Shown here: one piece after another, positions 35,639 to 47,774 of the stretch
Layout: each line of letters opens with the position of its first letter
Position numbering within the stretch: position 1 is the stretch's first letter
DNA from: Nyssa sinensis
Taxonomy: Eukaryota; Streptophyta; Magnoliopsida; Cornales; Nyssaceae
DNA length: 64,000 bases
Direction of reading: 5' to 3'
NCBI GenBank assembly: GCA_008638375.1
Contig: CM018046.1
Location: 48,320,126-48,384,125 of the forward strand
Made by a program: the position numbers and the translations under genes
Notes under the pieces: generated by a model
What the model saw: only the letters and a program-made list of their open reading frames with translations
Told to the model about the DNA's origin: nothing
Database searches by the model: none

Positions 35639-36475
35639 ATGGCAATCTTCTCTCTCAACCCACTGTCCAAAACCTTGAAACACTTCCCACCAAAGACCCC
35701 AATCTTCAACCTCCTTGACACTCCTTCCCATACCCACCTCAAGTTCACCCCTAAGCTCAAACCTCCCCCTATCTCTCTCCTCTTCACCACCCATAAACAC
35801 AAACCCAAATCCCAATTCAAATCTCACCACAGCCCAATCCGGTCCCTCTTCACCGGCATTGTCGAAGAAATGGGCAAAATTAAGCAACTGGGTTTCGCCG
35901 AAGACGGTGGATTCAACATGAAAATCCACGCAAAAACCGTTCTCGAAGACGTCAACCTCGGCGATAGCATCTCCGTTAACGGAACATGCCTCACTGTCAC
36001 AGAATTTGACACCCAATCGTCCGAATTCATGGTCGGGTTATCGCCGGAAACCCTAAGAAAAACTTCGTTAATTGAGCTTGTACCGGGGTCTTTTGTCAAT
36101 TTAGAGAGAGCATTGAAACCATCGACGCGAATGGGGGGTCATTTTGTGCAGGGACATGTTGATGGGACTGGCGAAATTGTGGCACTGGAGCCGGAAGGAG
36201 ATTCGTTGTGGGTGAAGGTTAACACGGCACCAGAGTTGTTGAAGTATATCGTTCCAAAAGGGTTTATAGCTGTAGATGGGACCAGTTTGACTGTGGTGAA
36301 GGTGTTTGATGAAGAAGAGTGTTTTAATTTTATGTTGGTGGCTTATACTCAGCAGAAGGTGGTGATTCCATTGAAGAAAATTGGGCAGAAGGTGAATTTG
36401 GAAGTGGATATTCTTGGCAAGTATGTGGAGAGGCTTCTCAGTAGTGGGTTTGTGAACAGTGTCAAATCTTCATGA
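35639..36475 (+). CDS. RIBE-like: Riboflavin synthase, chloroplast-targeted
   Basis: A single-exon gene of 278 residues. The enzyme (EC 2.5.1.9) dismutates two 6,7-dimethyl-8-ribityllumazine molecules to riboflavin plus the pyrimidinedione, the last step of vitamin B2 synthesis, in plastids. Residues 1 to about 68 are rich in Ser, Thr, Pro and basic residues with few acids, as expected for a transit peptide. Two lumazine-binding repeats follow: 70-155 with LFTGIVEE and VNGTCLTV, and about 165-255 with MGGHFVQGHVDG and VDGTSLTV. Plant and bacterial enzymes share this two-fold structure and the conserved N-terminal FTGIVEE. No frame damage is seen. The ATG is the first one after in-frame stops, and the mature part has the usual length. 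Confidence 0.97.
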   Translation: MAIFSLNPLSKTLKHFPPKTPIFNLLDTPSHTHLKFTPKLKPPPISLLFTTHKHKPKSQFKSHHSPIRSLFTGIVEEMGKIKQLGFAEDGGFNMKIHAKTVLEDVNLGDSISVNGTCLTVTEFDTQSSEFMVGLSPETLRKTSLIELVPGSFVNLERALKPSTRMGGHFVQGHVDGTGEIVALEPEGDSLWVKVNTAPELLKYIVPKGFIAVDGTSLTVVKVFDEEECFNFMLVAYTQQKVVIPLKKIGQKVNLEVDILGKYVERLLSSGFVNSVKSS

Positions 36476-36975
36476 CCCTAAGGTACTCAAATGCAGTTTA
36501 GATTCGGCAGCCTTTTCACCTTTAATGTATTTCAATTTTATGTACTGTGTTGTGTTTTTGTTTTGTTTGATGAATTTGCATGGCGATATGAATAAGAATT
36601 GAAAATCTGAGTATTGCTTGTTGAGATGTGCTATTATTAGTATTTATGGTGTCTATCTCAATCAGTGTATTTAAAGGTGCAAGGCACCTTCAAGGTGCTA
36701 AGGTCATAGATTATCTTAATGGCGAGGTGATAAAAATGCGCTAACCTGAGCGAAACAAAGCGATAACTTATAAAAATAATCAAAAAATTATATTAGACAT
36801 TAAAAATTAAATTTTTTAGTCAAATAGTGTCTTATAATTATATTAAGTATTATGTAACACTAAAAAATTCAACTTATAGTGTTCAAGTGATGTGATCATT
36901 CTAAGTTTGGTGCTTTATTCTCAATGAATATTCAAACTTTTGTTATCTACTCAAGTCTGAAAATAATATACAAAA

Positions 36976-37550
36976 TTTTTTTTTGATAAGTAAAGAGGAT
37001 ATATATATTAAAAGCCCTAAAAGGGCAAAAGGGCAGAAACCCAAGAAGGATTACAACGGCCTTAAAGATCTTAAAAAGTCAACAAAAGAAGTAACATTTA
37101 CAGGAAAAGCCTCTTAGCCCAAAAAAATAGTAAACGCAAAAAAGCATCTTTAAGGAATGGAGTAGAGAGTTCCCGATCCTCAAAGACGCGATTGTTTCTT
37201 TCTTTCCACAAGCACCACAAAAGGCAGATAGGGGTTAATCTCCAAATTCTCTTAATATCTTTCGGAAGGATGCACCCTTTCCAAGCTAAAAGAAGATCTT
37301 TGACAGAATGTGGCATGACCCACGTGACACCAAAAATGGTGAGAACAAGGTTCCAGCAGCTCCAAGGAACAGAACAGTGAATGAGGGTGTGATCCACTTT
37401 TTTTTCATCATTCTTGCAAAAATCACATCTACTAGCCATCAAGAAACCCCTCCTCATCATATTTTCCGCGGTTAAAATGGCCTTCCAAGAAGCTTCCCAG
37501 GCGAAGAAGGAGGCTTTGGGGGGGCCTTTGAATGCCAAGTGAGCTTCCAA
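36976..37550 (-). mobile_element. L1-type LINE, 3' segment in normal orientation
   Basis: On the minus strand this runs from the zinc-finger RVT region (FFAWEASWKAILTAENMM, CDFCKNDEKKVDHTLIHC, WCLWKERNNRVFED) to a 3' UTR ending ACTTATC plus an A9 tail (T run at 36976-36984). It picks up the element just where the plus-strand segment next to it stops. Confidence 0.85.
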
Positions 37551-39351
37551 GGAGGAAGTGGAGAGCGCCTTGGAGGCGTGTAACGGGGATAAAGCTCCAG
37601 GCCCGGACGGGTTTACTATGGCCTTTGTTAAAAAGTGCTAGTCTGTGCTGAAGGTTGACGTGATGGCAGTGTTTGAGAGTTTCCATAGAGAGGGGGGCTT
37701 TGAAAGAAGCCTCAATGCTTCCTTCATTGCCCTCATCCCTAAGAAGGAGGGCGCGACTTGCATTAAGGACTTTCGCCCCATTAGCTTGGTAAGCTGTGTT
37801 TATAAGCTCATTGCTAAGGTTCTTTCCTTAAGATTGAAGAAGGTTATGGGCAGTATTATCTCGCCTAGCCAAAACGCTTTTGTGGAGGGGAGACAAATTT
37901 TGGATGCAGCTCTCATTGCTAATGAATGTATTGACACTAGACTTAAGCAAAAGAGGAAAGGGCTGGTCTGCAAGCTGGATATTGAGAAGGCTTTCGATCA
38001 TGTTAACTGGAGATTCTTGTTGGGTATGTTGGCCAAGATGGGTTTTGGGGACATGTGGAGGAGGTGGATCCTGATGTGTATCTCCACTGTTTCATTCTCG
38101 GTCCTCGTCAACGGATCCCCCGCAGGCTTTTTTCGTTCATCTAGAGGGTTGAGACAAGGGGATCCCATATCCCCCCTTCTTTTTGTGATCGCTATGGAGG
38201 CTTTGAGCCGCTTCATGTGCAGGGCTGAGGAGGTTGGCCTTATCAAAGGCTTTCAGGGGGGGCTATGCAGGAGAGATGGCATTGTGGTCTCTCATCTTTT
38301 GTTTGCCGATGATACCATTATCTTTTGTGATCCCACAGTTCGCCAGCTCCGCTTTATCCGATGCATTCTTGTATGTTTTGAAGCAGTTTCAGGGCTTAAG
38401 ATCAACTTGGCTAAGAGCTGCATTTATCCGGTTGGGGCTTTACAGGGGTTGGATCTTCTGGCCAGCACCTTAGGCTGCAAAGTGGGATGCTTTCCCTCTT
38501 CTTACCTAGGTCTTCCTTTGGGAGCTAGTGCGAGATCAGTTGGGATATGGGATCCGGTGGTGGAGAGGTTTCATAGTAAACTCTCAGGATGGAAAGGTCA
38601 GCTTCTCTCTAAAGGAGGCAGGCTCACTCTTTTGAAAAGCTCTTTGGCCAATCTTCCCACTTATTTCATGTCTCTTTTCCCGATCCCGAAGACAGTGAGC
38701 AGTAGATTGGAGAAAATTCAAAGAGACTTTCTTTGGGGCCATGAGGGTGATTGTAGGAAAATTCACTTGGTGGCGTGGGATAAAATTAAGAAGCCTCAGT
38801 CTCTAGGGGGGTTAGGGGTGAAAGACTTGAAAATCTTCAATACAGCTCTCCTAGGGAAATGGTTATGGAAGTTTGGTGATAGTGATAAGGATTTATGGAA
38901 GGCGATGATTGTGGCTAAGTATGGGAGAGAGTCTGGGGGCTGGTGTTCGGGAAGGGTTGAAGGGCCGATGGGTTGTGGGCTTTGGGGTTACATCAGAAGA
39001 GTTTGGAATCCTTTTAAGGATGTAGGTTTGTCATTGGGAAGGGGGACAGGGTGAATTTTTGGGACGATATGTGGAATGGGGATACATCTTTGAAGATGAA
39101 ATTCCCAAGGCTCTACAGTTTGGCTACAAACAAGTCGGCTCGGGTTAGTGAGTATGTTGTTCGCACTGGGAATAGGCTTGTTTGGTCTCATTCTTTTAGA
39201 AGGGATTTTTTTGATTGGGAGCTTGAAGAAGTGGGCTCTTTTCTTAGCCATATCAATAATTTCCGGGTAGTGGAAGAAAGAGAAGATAAATGGGTATGGA
39301 GGCCGGATAAGCCATCTTTCTCGGTGAGCTCCTTTTACAAGAGTTTGTTCC
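37551..39351 (+). mobile_element. L1-type LINE, inverted reverse transcriptase segment
   Basis: On the plus strand this holds pre-RT ([14 protein letters not shown]), the reverse transcriptase (PISLVSCVYKLIAKVL, DIEKAFDHVNWRFL, LRQGDPISPLLFVIAMEALS, FADDTIIFCD) and the start of the C-terminal zinc-finger region (SVSSFYKSLF). The 469-residue stretch 37645-39054 is open; a stop interrupts the frame just upstream and the frame shifts near 39051. The 5' part of ORF2 (endonuclease) and all of ORF1 are missing. Together with 36976-37550 it forms one 5'-inverted insertion. Confidence 0.9.
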
Positions 39352-40091
39352 AAAATACAAAAATGTTGAAGGCATATTGAAAAATATCTGAAAACAGAAT
39401 ACAAAAATATTGATATTATTAAACAAAATGTTGAATGCAAAAAAACATAACAAAAAATGTTGAATACAAAATAGAGAAAAGAAAAACATAAAAAAAAAAA
39501 AGATACAGAAAGTTAAAAATAATAGAAAAACAAAATGTTTATTCATAATATAAAATAATGAATGTTGATGATATTTTTTATATGTGAAAAAACATAACAG
39601 AAAGCTGAAAGCTTAAAAAAAATTAAAAAATTGATATAGAAAGTAAGAAAAATGGAGAAAAAAGATAAGAGAGATAGGAAAAAATTTGATAAAGTGACAG
39701 TCATGCAATACAGAAAGTGAGCAGAGAATAAGGAAGATAGAAAAAGAAAGGAGAAGAAAAAAAGTAATTTGTGAAAAACATAGCAGAAAGCCCTAGTTTT
39801 TTGTCTTCAAACAAAGACAATCGGGTTGCACATGTCTATATTCTTTCCCTTTATTTTTTTATCTTTACTTGGACAAAAATGCACTTCTACCTGAAATAAG
39901 AAATCAACAAAGAATAGAGACATTTTAAGTAAAATCCGGTAACTTTAAAAAGGCTAGCGCCTTGTGCAACGCCTCTCACTTAGGCGTCACCTTCTTCAAT
40001 TCGCCTCACCCTGACCATAGCAAGGCAATGAGCCTTGAAAACGCCTCACCTCGTTGCCTAGGCTACTAGGCGAGCGCCTTTGACAACACTA

Positions 40092-41280
40092 GTCTCAATA
40101 CCATTGTCTATGGAAAGAATGTGATAGTACACTCAGCCGATGTGATCATGATAAACACGTTAATTATAAGGTTTTTTACTTGCAAAGGTGGCTAAACTTG
40201 GACCAACTAGCTCAATAAAATCTTTCCTAACAGAATAAGAAATTGCATGTATGATGTTTGTAGCCTGGCATAAGTTAGCTTTTGCCAAGAAGAAACAACA
40301 TTTAGAAAGAAAAGGAATGTTTAATACCTTACTTCTTAGATTCCTATTAATTAATTACAAGATCTGATATGTTTTTTCAAACAATCTCTTTTTTTTTGGT
40401 AGTTGCAACTCCTTTCTAAATTTTAATCATTAGAGATTTAAAAGTGTCAAAGGATCCATTGCTAATCTAGAATTGAGTTTTCACTTGTTCTCTTCCCCCC
40501 CCCCCCCCCCTTTTCTCTCCTTTCTTCTTTCTTTCTTTTAAAAAAAAAAAATTCTTTGGGTAATAGTTCACTTGTTTTGCTTTATATAATCAAAAAGTAT
40601 TGGAGTAGGATATAGTTATTAAGATTTTTGCGGTTGAGTCTTTACTACTATAAACTAATTCATTGAGGGTCTTATTGAAATAAAAATGGTTCTTTGTAAT
40701 TGGGATATCTTTATAACATAAGAGAATTAATTTGTTTAGAGAAAGAGAGTGCGAGAGTAAAGTGAAGTTACAGGCAAATTTTACTATTCCTGTTAAAGAT
40801 TATAATTCCCTCCCCCAACTTCTCAAGAAAGTTGTATAACCAATGGTTTGGAGTTCAAAGGATGACTAATATGTGTGTGTGTAAATGCATGAATTGGGGA
40901 GTTCTAGGACATGAATTTGAACATTCAGTTGTTGGAGAATTCAGTTTGTATGGATGATTCACTAGCAATATTGAAGCAGCACATCCAAATTTTGACCATA
41001 TTGAACTAAAACATTCTAGGTTTGGCTATTGTTGGCAAATTTTGGACAAACTAATTAAACTTGGCAATTTAGTTACCAAACTACTTTTCCAATACCATTC
41101 CAGGCCTTTTTTGGTGGGCATTTTAATCCTTAATTGAAATATAGTCTTTCCTATTTTCATCCTTTTCCTATGGCATCTTCAACTTCAAATACCCTAATTT
41201 TTCACAAATAACTACGTTGAATCTCATTGAAATTACTTAGTTCTCCAAGCTCATGTTCCTTACTTGATTCCCATTAATTA
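40092..41280. other. Intergenic DNA, no gene seen
   Basis: AT-rich, with a poly-C run (40495-40510) and CT-rich DNA after it. No coding exon is supported. Confidence 0.5.
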
Positions 41281-41284
41281 ATTT

Positions 41285-43030
41285 AAAAACTCAACTCAAC
41301 TCAACTCAACTCAACCAAGCCTTTATCCCAACCATTTGGATAATCAACTATATGATTCATGTTTTGTCTTTGCTCTTTGTAGGGCCACACATTCATTTAC
41401 ACCACATGTTACCATGTCTATTGTTATTACCTCATCTAATGTTAATTTTAAATTTTCCCTTCCCTTAGCATGACCCTCTATATGTGTCATAACACTCTTT
41501 CTCATAAGAGTAGTTATATGTTCTCGTTGTACATGCCAAATTATTTTAATTTCTCTCATTTTGTTTCCAATAGGGGCTACCTTCACCATTTCATGAATAT
41601 ATTCATTCCTAATTTTATATTTTCGTGCCTTTTTACTTATGCATGTGAACATCCTCATTTCAGTTACACTTCTTTTATGAACACTTTGTTTCTTAACCAC
41701 TCAACATTCAGTTCCATAGAGCATAGTCTGTCTATAGTAGTTTTATAAAAAAATTCTTTTAACTTTATGAGTATTTATTGATCACACAATATGTCCAAGG
41801 CACTCCTCCACTTAACTCTTTTATCTTTTTAGTAAGTAAAATTATATTCAAGGACCGCATAAGGAGAGTGATTGCATATACACAAAGTAGGCAAACTCAC
41901 TTAGTTAGAATCTCAATCCTCCCAAAAAACTCTACAAAGGAATCTACCTATAAAGTGTAAACTTCAAGTACCCAAAAGTATAGCGTTTTCAAAAATCTGT
42001 CTTTTCGCGTCACAGGCACCAAAAAAGATACCGCGGTGATAACATCCAGACCATCCTGATACTCCTAACACGCCCCTTTGTCCACCCCATGAGGAAATCC
42101 ATCATAGAGGAGCGTAACCAAAAAGCAAGAAGAGGAGACACCACACATTCCTAGCTACTGGACAATGGAGAAAAACTAGCCTTAAATCTCTCTTTTGAAG
42201 AGTGTCCATTGTAAAAACCACCTCCCAAGCCACAAGCAACACGAAGAAGGCTATCTTTACAAGGCTTTTAAATACCAAATAATCCTTCGAGGGAAATCCC
42301 TTACTCCTACCAACTCCTTGTAATACGAGCTAATAGTGAACTTTTTACTACTATCATTTTGCTTTAATTTTATTAGACACATCATCTCCATTCTCTCCCT
42401 AATGAATGAATTGACCTTAGATAAAGAAATGGTTCACTCTTTGTTTTTTCTTGACCTTCAATCTTTACTATATTCCTAATGCTACTCCTAGTTGTGCTAA
42501 AGTTACATTCCATATTCAGTTTTAATCTTGCTTACCTTAAACTTGATAGATTCTAGTGATTCTCTCAAAATTTCAATTTAATACTTATTCTCCTTTTTAG
42601 TTTTATTTATTAAAATAATATTATAAGCAAGTAACATAGACCATAGAACCTTATTCTGAATCAATCTAGTCAGTTCATCTATAATTAAGGCAAAAAGATA
42701 GAGGCTTAATGCTAATCCTTGAAACAAGCCCACAATTATTGGGAATTCACTTGTTTCTCTTGCTGGTGTTCTAACTACAATCATAGTTCCCTTGTCCATG
42801 TTTTTTTTATCATATTAATAAACCTATTTGTGATTTTTTTTCCCAAAGTCCACCATGTTATACTTCTAGGAATCATATCATAAGCTTTCTCTAAATATAT
42901 AAATATCATATAAAGATATGTATTCTTCTCCCTACACCTTTCCATTATTCTTAGTATACAAACGAGACAGTTCCTTGACATGCAATACATTGGCCAATTT
43001 TGATTGAGCATTTGCGCGAGTTGCATTATA
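41285..43030 (-). pseudogene. RTE-type LINE remnant
   Basis: Minus-strand fragments keep the order of plant RTE reverse transcriptase: LEKAYDMIPRSITWWTL (42781-43026), then RTPARETSEFPI..GLFQGLALSLYLFALIIDELTRLIQ (42578-42799) with the catalytic FADD decayed, then the C-terminal VTEMRMF...KIRNEYIHEMVKVAPIGNKMRE (41344-41700). It ends with GGCTTGGTTGAGTTGAGTTG repeats (41288-41315), the short tandem tail typical of plant RTE 3' ends. Many stops and shifts are present. Confidence 0.8.
41810..42320 (-). mobile_element. L1-type LINE 3' fragment inside the RTE remnant
   Basis: On the minus strand broken frames resemble the zinc-finger RVT tail (VFKSLVKIAFFVLLVAWEVV, LVFLHCPVARNVWCLL), followed by a 3' end ...TTTTACTTACTAAAAAG like those of other L1 copies here. 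It separates the RTE reverse transcriptase piece from its C-terminal piece. Confidence 0.55.
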
Positions 43031-43130
43031 ACTGCACCAAATCAATAAATTAGATTAGATTCATCTGCATAATATATAACTTTTTTTAATCAGCATTTGA
43101 TGATTATCTTAGACTTTATATATAATATAT

Positions 43131-44247
43131 TAAAGACGGCAAATGTTACCCAAACCAACTCACCCAATAATTAACGGTTATGGATAACTCATTTAGTTAG
43201 CGGGTCATAAACGGGTTGGTTAATTAGGAATCCATCAATTTAGTGAGTCAATACGGGTTGAATATAGGTGTTTGGCTAGTTGAGAATGAGAAAAAATAAA
43301 ATAGTGTAAGAATATATATATATATATCTTGCGAGCCTAATAGAACAGGATCGACCTGACCCGACCTGAAAATATCCAGTTTGGGTCGGGTTGGGTTTGT
43401 TCGACCCGTTCGGGTTAGTATTTTTGTTTTATTTTTATCAGTAAACTAATCCCAAAAAATTATGTATTTATTTAATGTATATAAAATCTTTGTGAATCTA
43501 AATTAAAAATGGACAATTTGTCTATGTGTAATATATATATTCAACACTTACAATACTTGAATATATATTATAAGTTAAACCTAGTAAAATGATAAACTAT
43601 ATAGCCATGACAACTAGTGGGCACTTCATAAGCAATTTGGTAATTGTGAAACTCAAAATTAATTCTCTCTTTCTCTCTCGCTCTCTAAAAATTGATAAAC
43701 TCTTAATTGTTTAAAAATGTTAATGAGTGGTTTCATGTAATTATACATGGCATATATATACAGTATATTATATATATGTATACAGTACATATATCTATAT
43801 CTAAATATATATATATGACATATATACAGTATATTATATATATATATACATACATACATACATATTATATACATATGTCACATTTATATATATAATATTC
43901 ACTTTTATAATATTCACATTTATATACATATTAATTTTTTTTTTTTTTTAAAGTGAGAGTTCGGTTCTTGGGTTGGTTCGGTTTATTCGAATTTTAAATC
44001 GAAATCGAACCGACCCGTTAATTTTTTAATTGTATTCTTGACTTTCTTTTAGCAATGGTATTTTGTTGGGTTTTCAAGAAATCCAAAGTAAAATAATTAT
44101 TGTGATTATTTAGAAATAATATTTTTTTCATTAGGGTGAAAAAAAAATTAATGAGTTGGATTCGGGTTGACCCGACCCACATGTGACTTAACTCGTACTA
44201 ACCCACCCGTTTTCAACTCACCCAACCAGTCCATATTTTGCCAGGCC
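43131..44247. mobile_element. hAT-like non-autonomous element rich in CGGGT/ACCCG
   Basis: Flanked by a perfect 10-bp repeat TATAATATAT (43121-43130 and 44248-44257), of which 8 bp would be the target duplication. Inner ends are imperfect inverted repeats, GACGGCAAAT left and GGCCTGGCAAAAT right (complement), with inverted blocks of gacccgacc/gggtcgggt inside. A non-coding AT-rich middle includes long TA arrays. Confidence 0.6.
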
Positions 44248-44793
44248 TATAATATATCAAACTCTTTTGGGTGTTGTGTGGTGTTAATTAGTATTAGATC
44301 TAGAAAATTTAAAATATGTTATGATCACAAGAGAAGGAAAGTTTATGTTATAGGTTTGCAATTTTTCTTTTTATTTTAATCAGGAAGAGATAGGTTTGCA
44401 TTTATTACTAAGCTCTATGCTGCAAAAACAGAAGATATCTAAGCTGGAGTCTTCAAAAGGCAATGAATTTACAGAATGAAATTCACAAACTAATCATTTT
44501 CATAAAAGAAAAAATTGCTTAAATTGCAGTCAGAGTACAAGCAAGTAACAAGTTTACTTGGATTGTGTCCCTTTCGGCGCTTTTTATTGGATTCACTCCT
44601 ACCTTAATAATAATAATAATAGCACAACAGACTGGTAATTCTACTGGGGAGAGAAGATCATATAGAGGAGAAGACATGAAATGGGTTGCGAGTGAAATTG
44701 AATGCACAAAAAGGCTAATTGGATATGTGTTTTTGGCTTTAATTATTTGATTTTTTAAATCAAATCCAAGAATTAAGCATGGAATTACCTGGG

Positions 44794-44820
44794 GAGAGAG
44801 AGAGAGAGAGAGAGAGAGAG
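44794..44820. repeat. (GA)n microsatellite
   Basis: Thirteen GA units. Confidence 0.95.
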
Positions 44821-45340
44821 CATTTTGGTTGATTGGTGGTAGTTAGTTTGGTATCACAGAGAAAGTGATAGGGAATCAAAGAGTTGAGAGGATACTTTTG
44901 TCCTGTTAGCTATTTCCTTGAACAGAAGACTTTTCAGAACAGAGAACTTATTGCTTGGGTCTTTGACTGAAACACTTTTACAAGAGCCTATTTGGTAATT
45001 TCCCCTCGTTTTTTCACTCAATTTCCTCCTTTTGGTTTAGTCAAGCTTCTGTTTTTATATCTCATTTATCTTTTCCATGCTCACTCTCATCAGATATTAA
45101 ATGTCAATTCGCACAGATGTACTTGTTGCCAACAACCACCTGTATTAGTAGACAACTTTCAAACAGAAGTTCCAATATTATATCCACTGAAACCGCACCA
45201 CTTTCTCACTGTTCTATATAGGTAAGCACTGTTTCATTTGGGTTTGAATCTTATCTTTTGTCTGGGAAAAAAAAATAGCTATCTCATATTGTTGTGCCTG
45301 GGAAACGTCCTTTGATGAAATCACTCTTCCTTTACTGATT

Positions 45341-45415
45341 GTTTCTCAGCATGTATATATCTATATATATATGATTGTTTCTCAGCATGTATATATCTAT
45401 ATATATATATATATA
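45341..45415. repeat. Two-copy tandem repeat of about 35 bp
   Basis: gattgtttctcagcatgta followed by a TA-rich tail occurs twice back to back. The second copy has the longer TA tail. Confidence 0.8.
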
Positions 45416-47568
45416 GGTCTTTCTAGGCAGTTCTAGTTTACGTGGGTCTCAAGTTAAGTGCCCTTAAACATTCCTAAACTTTGTAATCACGATTATTTCT
45501 ATTTTTCCTGGACTCTACTATTCTCCATAGTCCAATATTATCATAATTTCTGACGTCTTCTGCAATTCCACTCTTCCCTTCTCAGGATAGTAATTTCTCT
45601 TTTCTATTGTGACAACTCTTGTTCCCCCATTTTTTTTTTAGCGTTATGGGGCCGTACTATATATATAATTTATAGTACCCTTTATTCCATCTCCAAAGGA
45701 TGGAGGGGGTATACAGCGAAAGAAAGGTTGAAGGGGTCATCTTAAGTTACTGAAGAGTCGTCTGACTGCTCGGTGACCTAATCAGAGAGGTTTTTACCGG
45801 TTTCTCTGCATCCACGTTGCTTGACCTGTCTGCAATTTTTAGTGTGTCATGAATCATGATAACAAAATTAACACTTCCATTTATATAACAAATTAATATA
45901 TTAATTATCCTTATGCACAGTGAAAGTGGATATTATGGGAACCCTTCTGCTTGTTCAGCTTTTATTTCTGTTCAGATATGCTTCTTTCTTGCTAAGCAAA
46001 GGGAAAATTTATGCTTATCAGGAGATGATGTAGTTGCTTGTCACCCTTTTATCCCTTTCTGCCTTTCAGTTCCTGATTGGTCTACATATCTCTTTATGCA
46101 AATTTTCTTTTCACTGCCCTTGGAATTGGAATTATTTCAATTCTATTTCATGCTTCCAAACACAATGTCAGAGTTCCACAGTAACAATTATATAGTCTGT
46201 TGGTAGGTTGGCCGGTGTTTTGTGTGGTTGTCTCGTGTGTTATAGCTAGGAGAAAAATGTAAAGTAAAGATCAGAATCAAATTAGAAAACTGATCTGAGG
46301 TTTACATGTGACATAACAGGCACACACATGCACTGAAATATAAAATAGGAAGTCTTTTCGGAGGCCGGCTGCATGAGGTCATCGGTAAGATTTGAGAGAC
46401 ATATACTATCATTTATAGTGACACAAACATAGGGGATGAAAGATTATAGACAAGGTGACACATAAGACTTAAAGTGACATATTATTTTATGAAGTCAAAT
46501 GAGACAGTTTTGATTAAAGTTTGATCAAAGAGGTCAAGAGACATTACAAAAAGCAAAACCTTTACTTTGGTACCTTTATCTTGTGTTAAAAAGCTGAACC
46601 CATAGTACATTTCCTTAACCAGTGTTTAGTCTGGAATGTATTGTTAAGGTTTTAGTTAGGTTCTTAGCTAACCCATTCTTTAACTTGGAACCTTATTCTA
46701 AGGTTTTAGCACCTAATTGTACTGTTTTGATTGGTTTAATACCCTAACTAAATGCAACTATAAGCTAAACTTCCATAAAACAAAGATTTATGTTAGTGGA
46801 ACTAACTCTGCTCTCTTTCCAATGGTATCTAGGGTGATACTCGGCCAAATTGCTTGATGTAAAATATTCAGATTGTCAAGCATGAAAAGGTAGGTTGTCT
46901 GAGAACAATCACTTTGTGGAAAAAAGAATGCCAAATGAGGTCTAATTTTTAGTCTAGCCCTCCAAGCACACCACTTAAGCTGGACCAGCCCTGAGTAATG
47001 GCCTTCTAGCGAGCCAAAATCCTCACTTAACCTGGGCACACTATACACACATATTTGAACATAAATCTAAGGATGTTAAAGGTGTTCTTTTCTTTTTACT
47101 TATTGATTGTGTTTCAAGTGGGGACCCTAGGATTGGAAATTTTGAACAATAAGGAGATAGATGCAAAGAATCTGTCTAAGATAAGGCTATGTTTAGAAAC
47201 TGAGTATAGGATGTATATGTAAAAATGTTGAAACATCTAGGGGGTGTTTTTGTGCTTTTCTTAGGTTTGCCTATAAACCATTTTTGCTGGAAATCAGTTC
47301 TATTTTGCCCCTACACCATTATTGAGAGTTTGAACTACATCAAGGTCAGGATTGAATTCTCAGGTGAACTACTGATGTTTTGAGATTGATCACCACTTTT
47401 GATTCTAAACTAAGTAATTGCTTTGCGAAGAATTAATAAGATTTGTTACTCTTTTTTTGGGTATGCAATATGATTTGATACTTTTAAAGGGGGTGGCTTT
47501 ATTCTATTGTGCTATGTTGTGTTTCTCTGGCCTTCTGACCGAAAAGATGGATTCTGATGTATATACCT

Positions 47569-47574
<6 letters not shown>

Positions 47575-47601
<27 letters not shown>
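47575..47601. repeat. (TG)n microsatellite
   Basis: Thirteen TG units. Confidence 0.95.
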
Positions 47602-47774
47602 ATTCACAACCAATCTTAGTACCTGTTTGTTTGAGATGTGTAAGAGTGTTGACAGGGATAAGCAGTAATTGGAATAAGCATTTGAGTGTTTCTTAAAAAT
47701 TATTAAAAAGCTATTGTGGAATAAAAAAGGACAAAAATAATAAAAAAGAAGAAAATAATTGAATAATATTATAC

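Larger units (their letters stand above)
36663..40091. mobile_element. hAT-like element carrying a LINE insertion
   Basis: The outer ends are imperfect inverted repeats: left CAGTGTATTTAAAGGTGC, right (reverse complement) TAGTGTTGTCAAAGGCGC. They are followed inside by aggcacc/ggcgctcgcc-type words. Flanks ATCTCAAT (36655-36662) and GTCTCAAT (40092-40099) match at 7 of 8 positions, the size hAT elements duplicate. Without the LINE (36976-39351) the element would be about 1.05 kb, with no coding sequence, hence non-autonomous. It starts about 190 bp after the riboflavin synthase stop codon. Confidence 0.7.

Noticed and set aside
35576..36099. Minus-strand frames opposite riboflavin synthase
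   Set aside because: Shadows of a gene with clear motifs on the other strand.
40495..40510. Poly-C tract as a telomere- or i-motif-like signal
   Set aside because: A pure homopolymer next to CT-rich DNA without periodic structure; similar runs occur at 8727 and 30292.
43659..43895. Tyr/Ile-rich frames on both strands
   Set aside because: They are translations of TA-rich microsatellite arrays inside the hAT-like element.
44992..45225. 77-codon frame with a signal-peptide-like start and a GTAAGC donor right at its end
   Set aside because: Attractive as a secreted peptide, but no matching second exon, family motif or conserved cysteine spacing was found; AT-rich DNA gives such frames by chance.
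45913..46206. 97-codon frame beginning at an AG acceptor-like site
   Set aside because: Hydrophobic, Phe/Leu-rich translation typical of AT-rich non-coding DNA; no similarity recognised.
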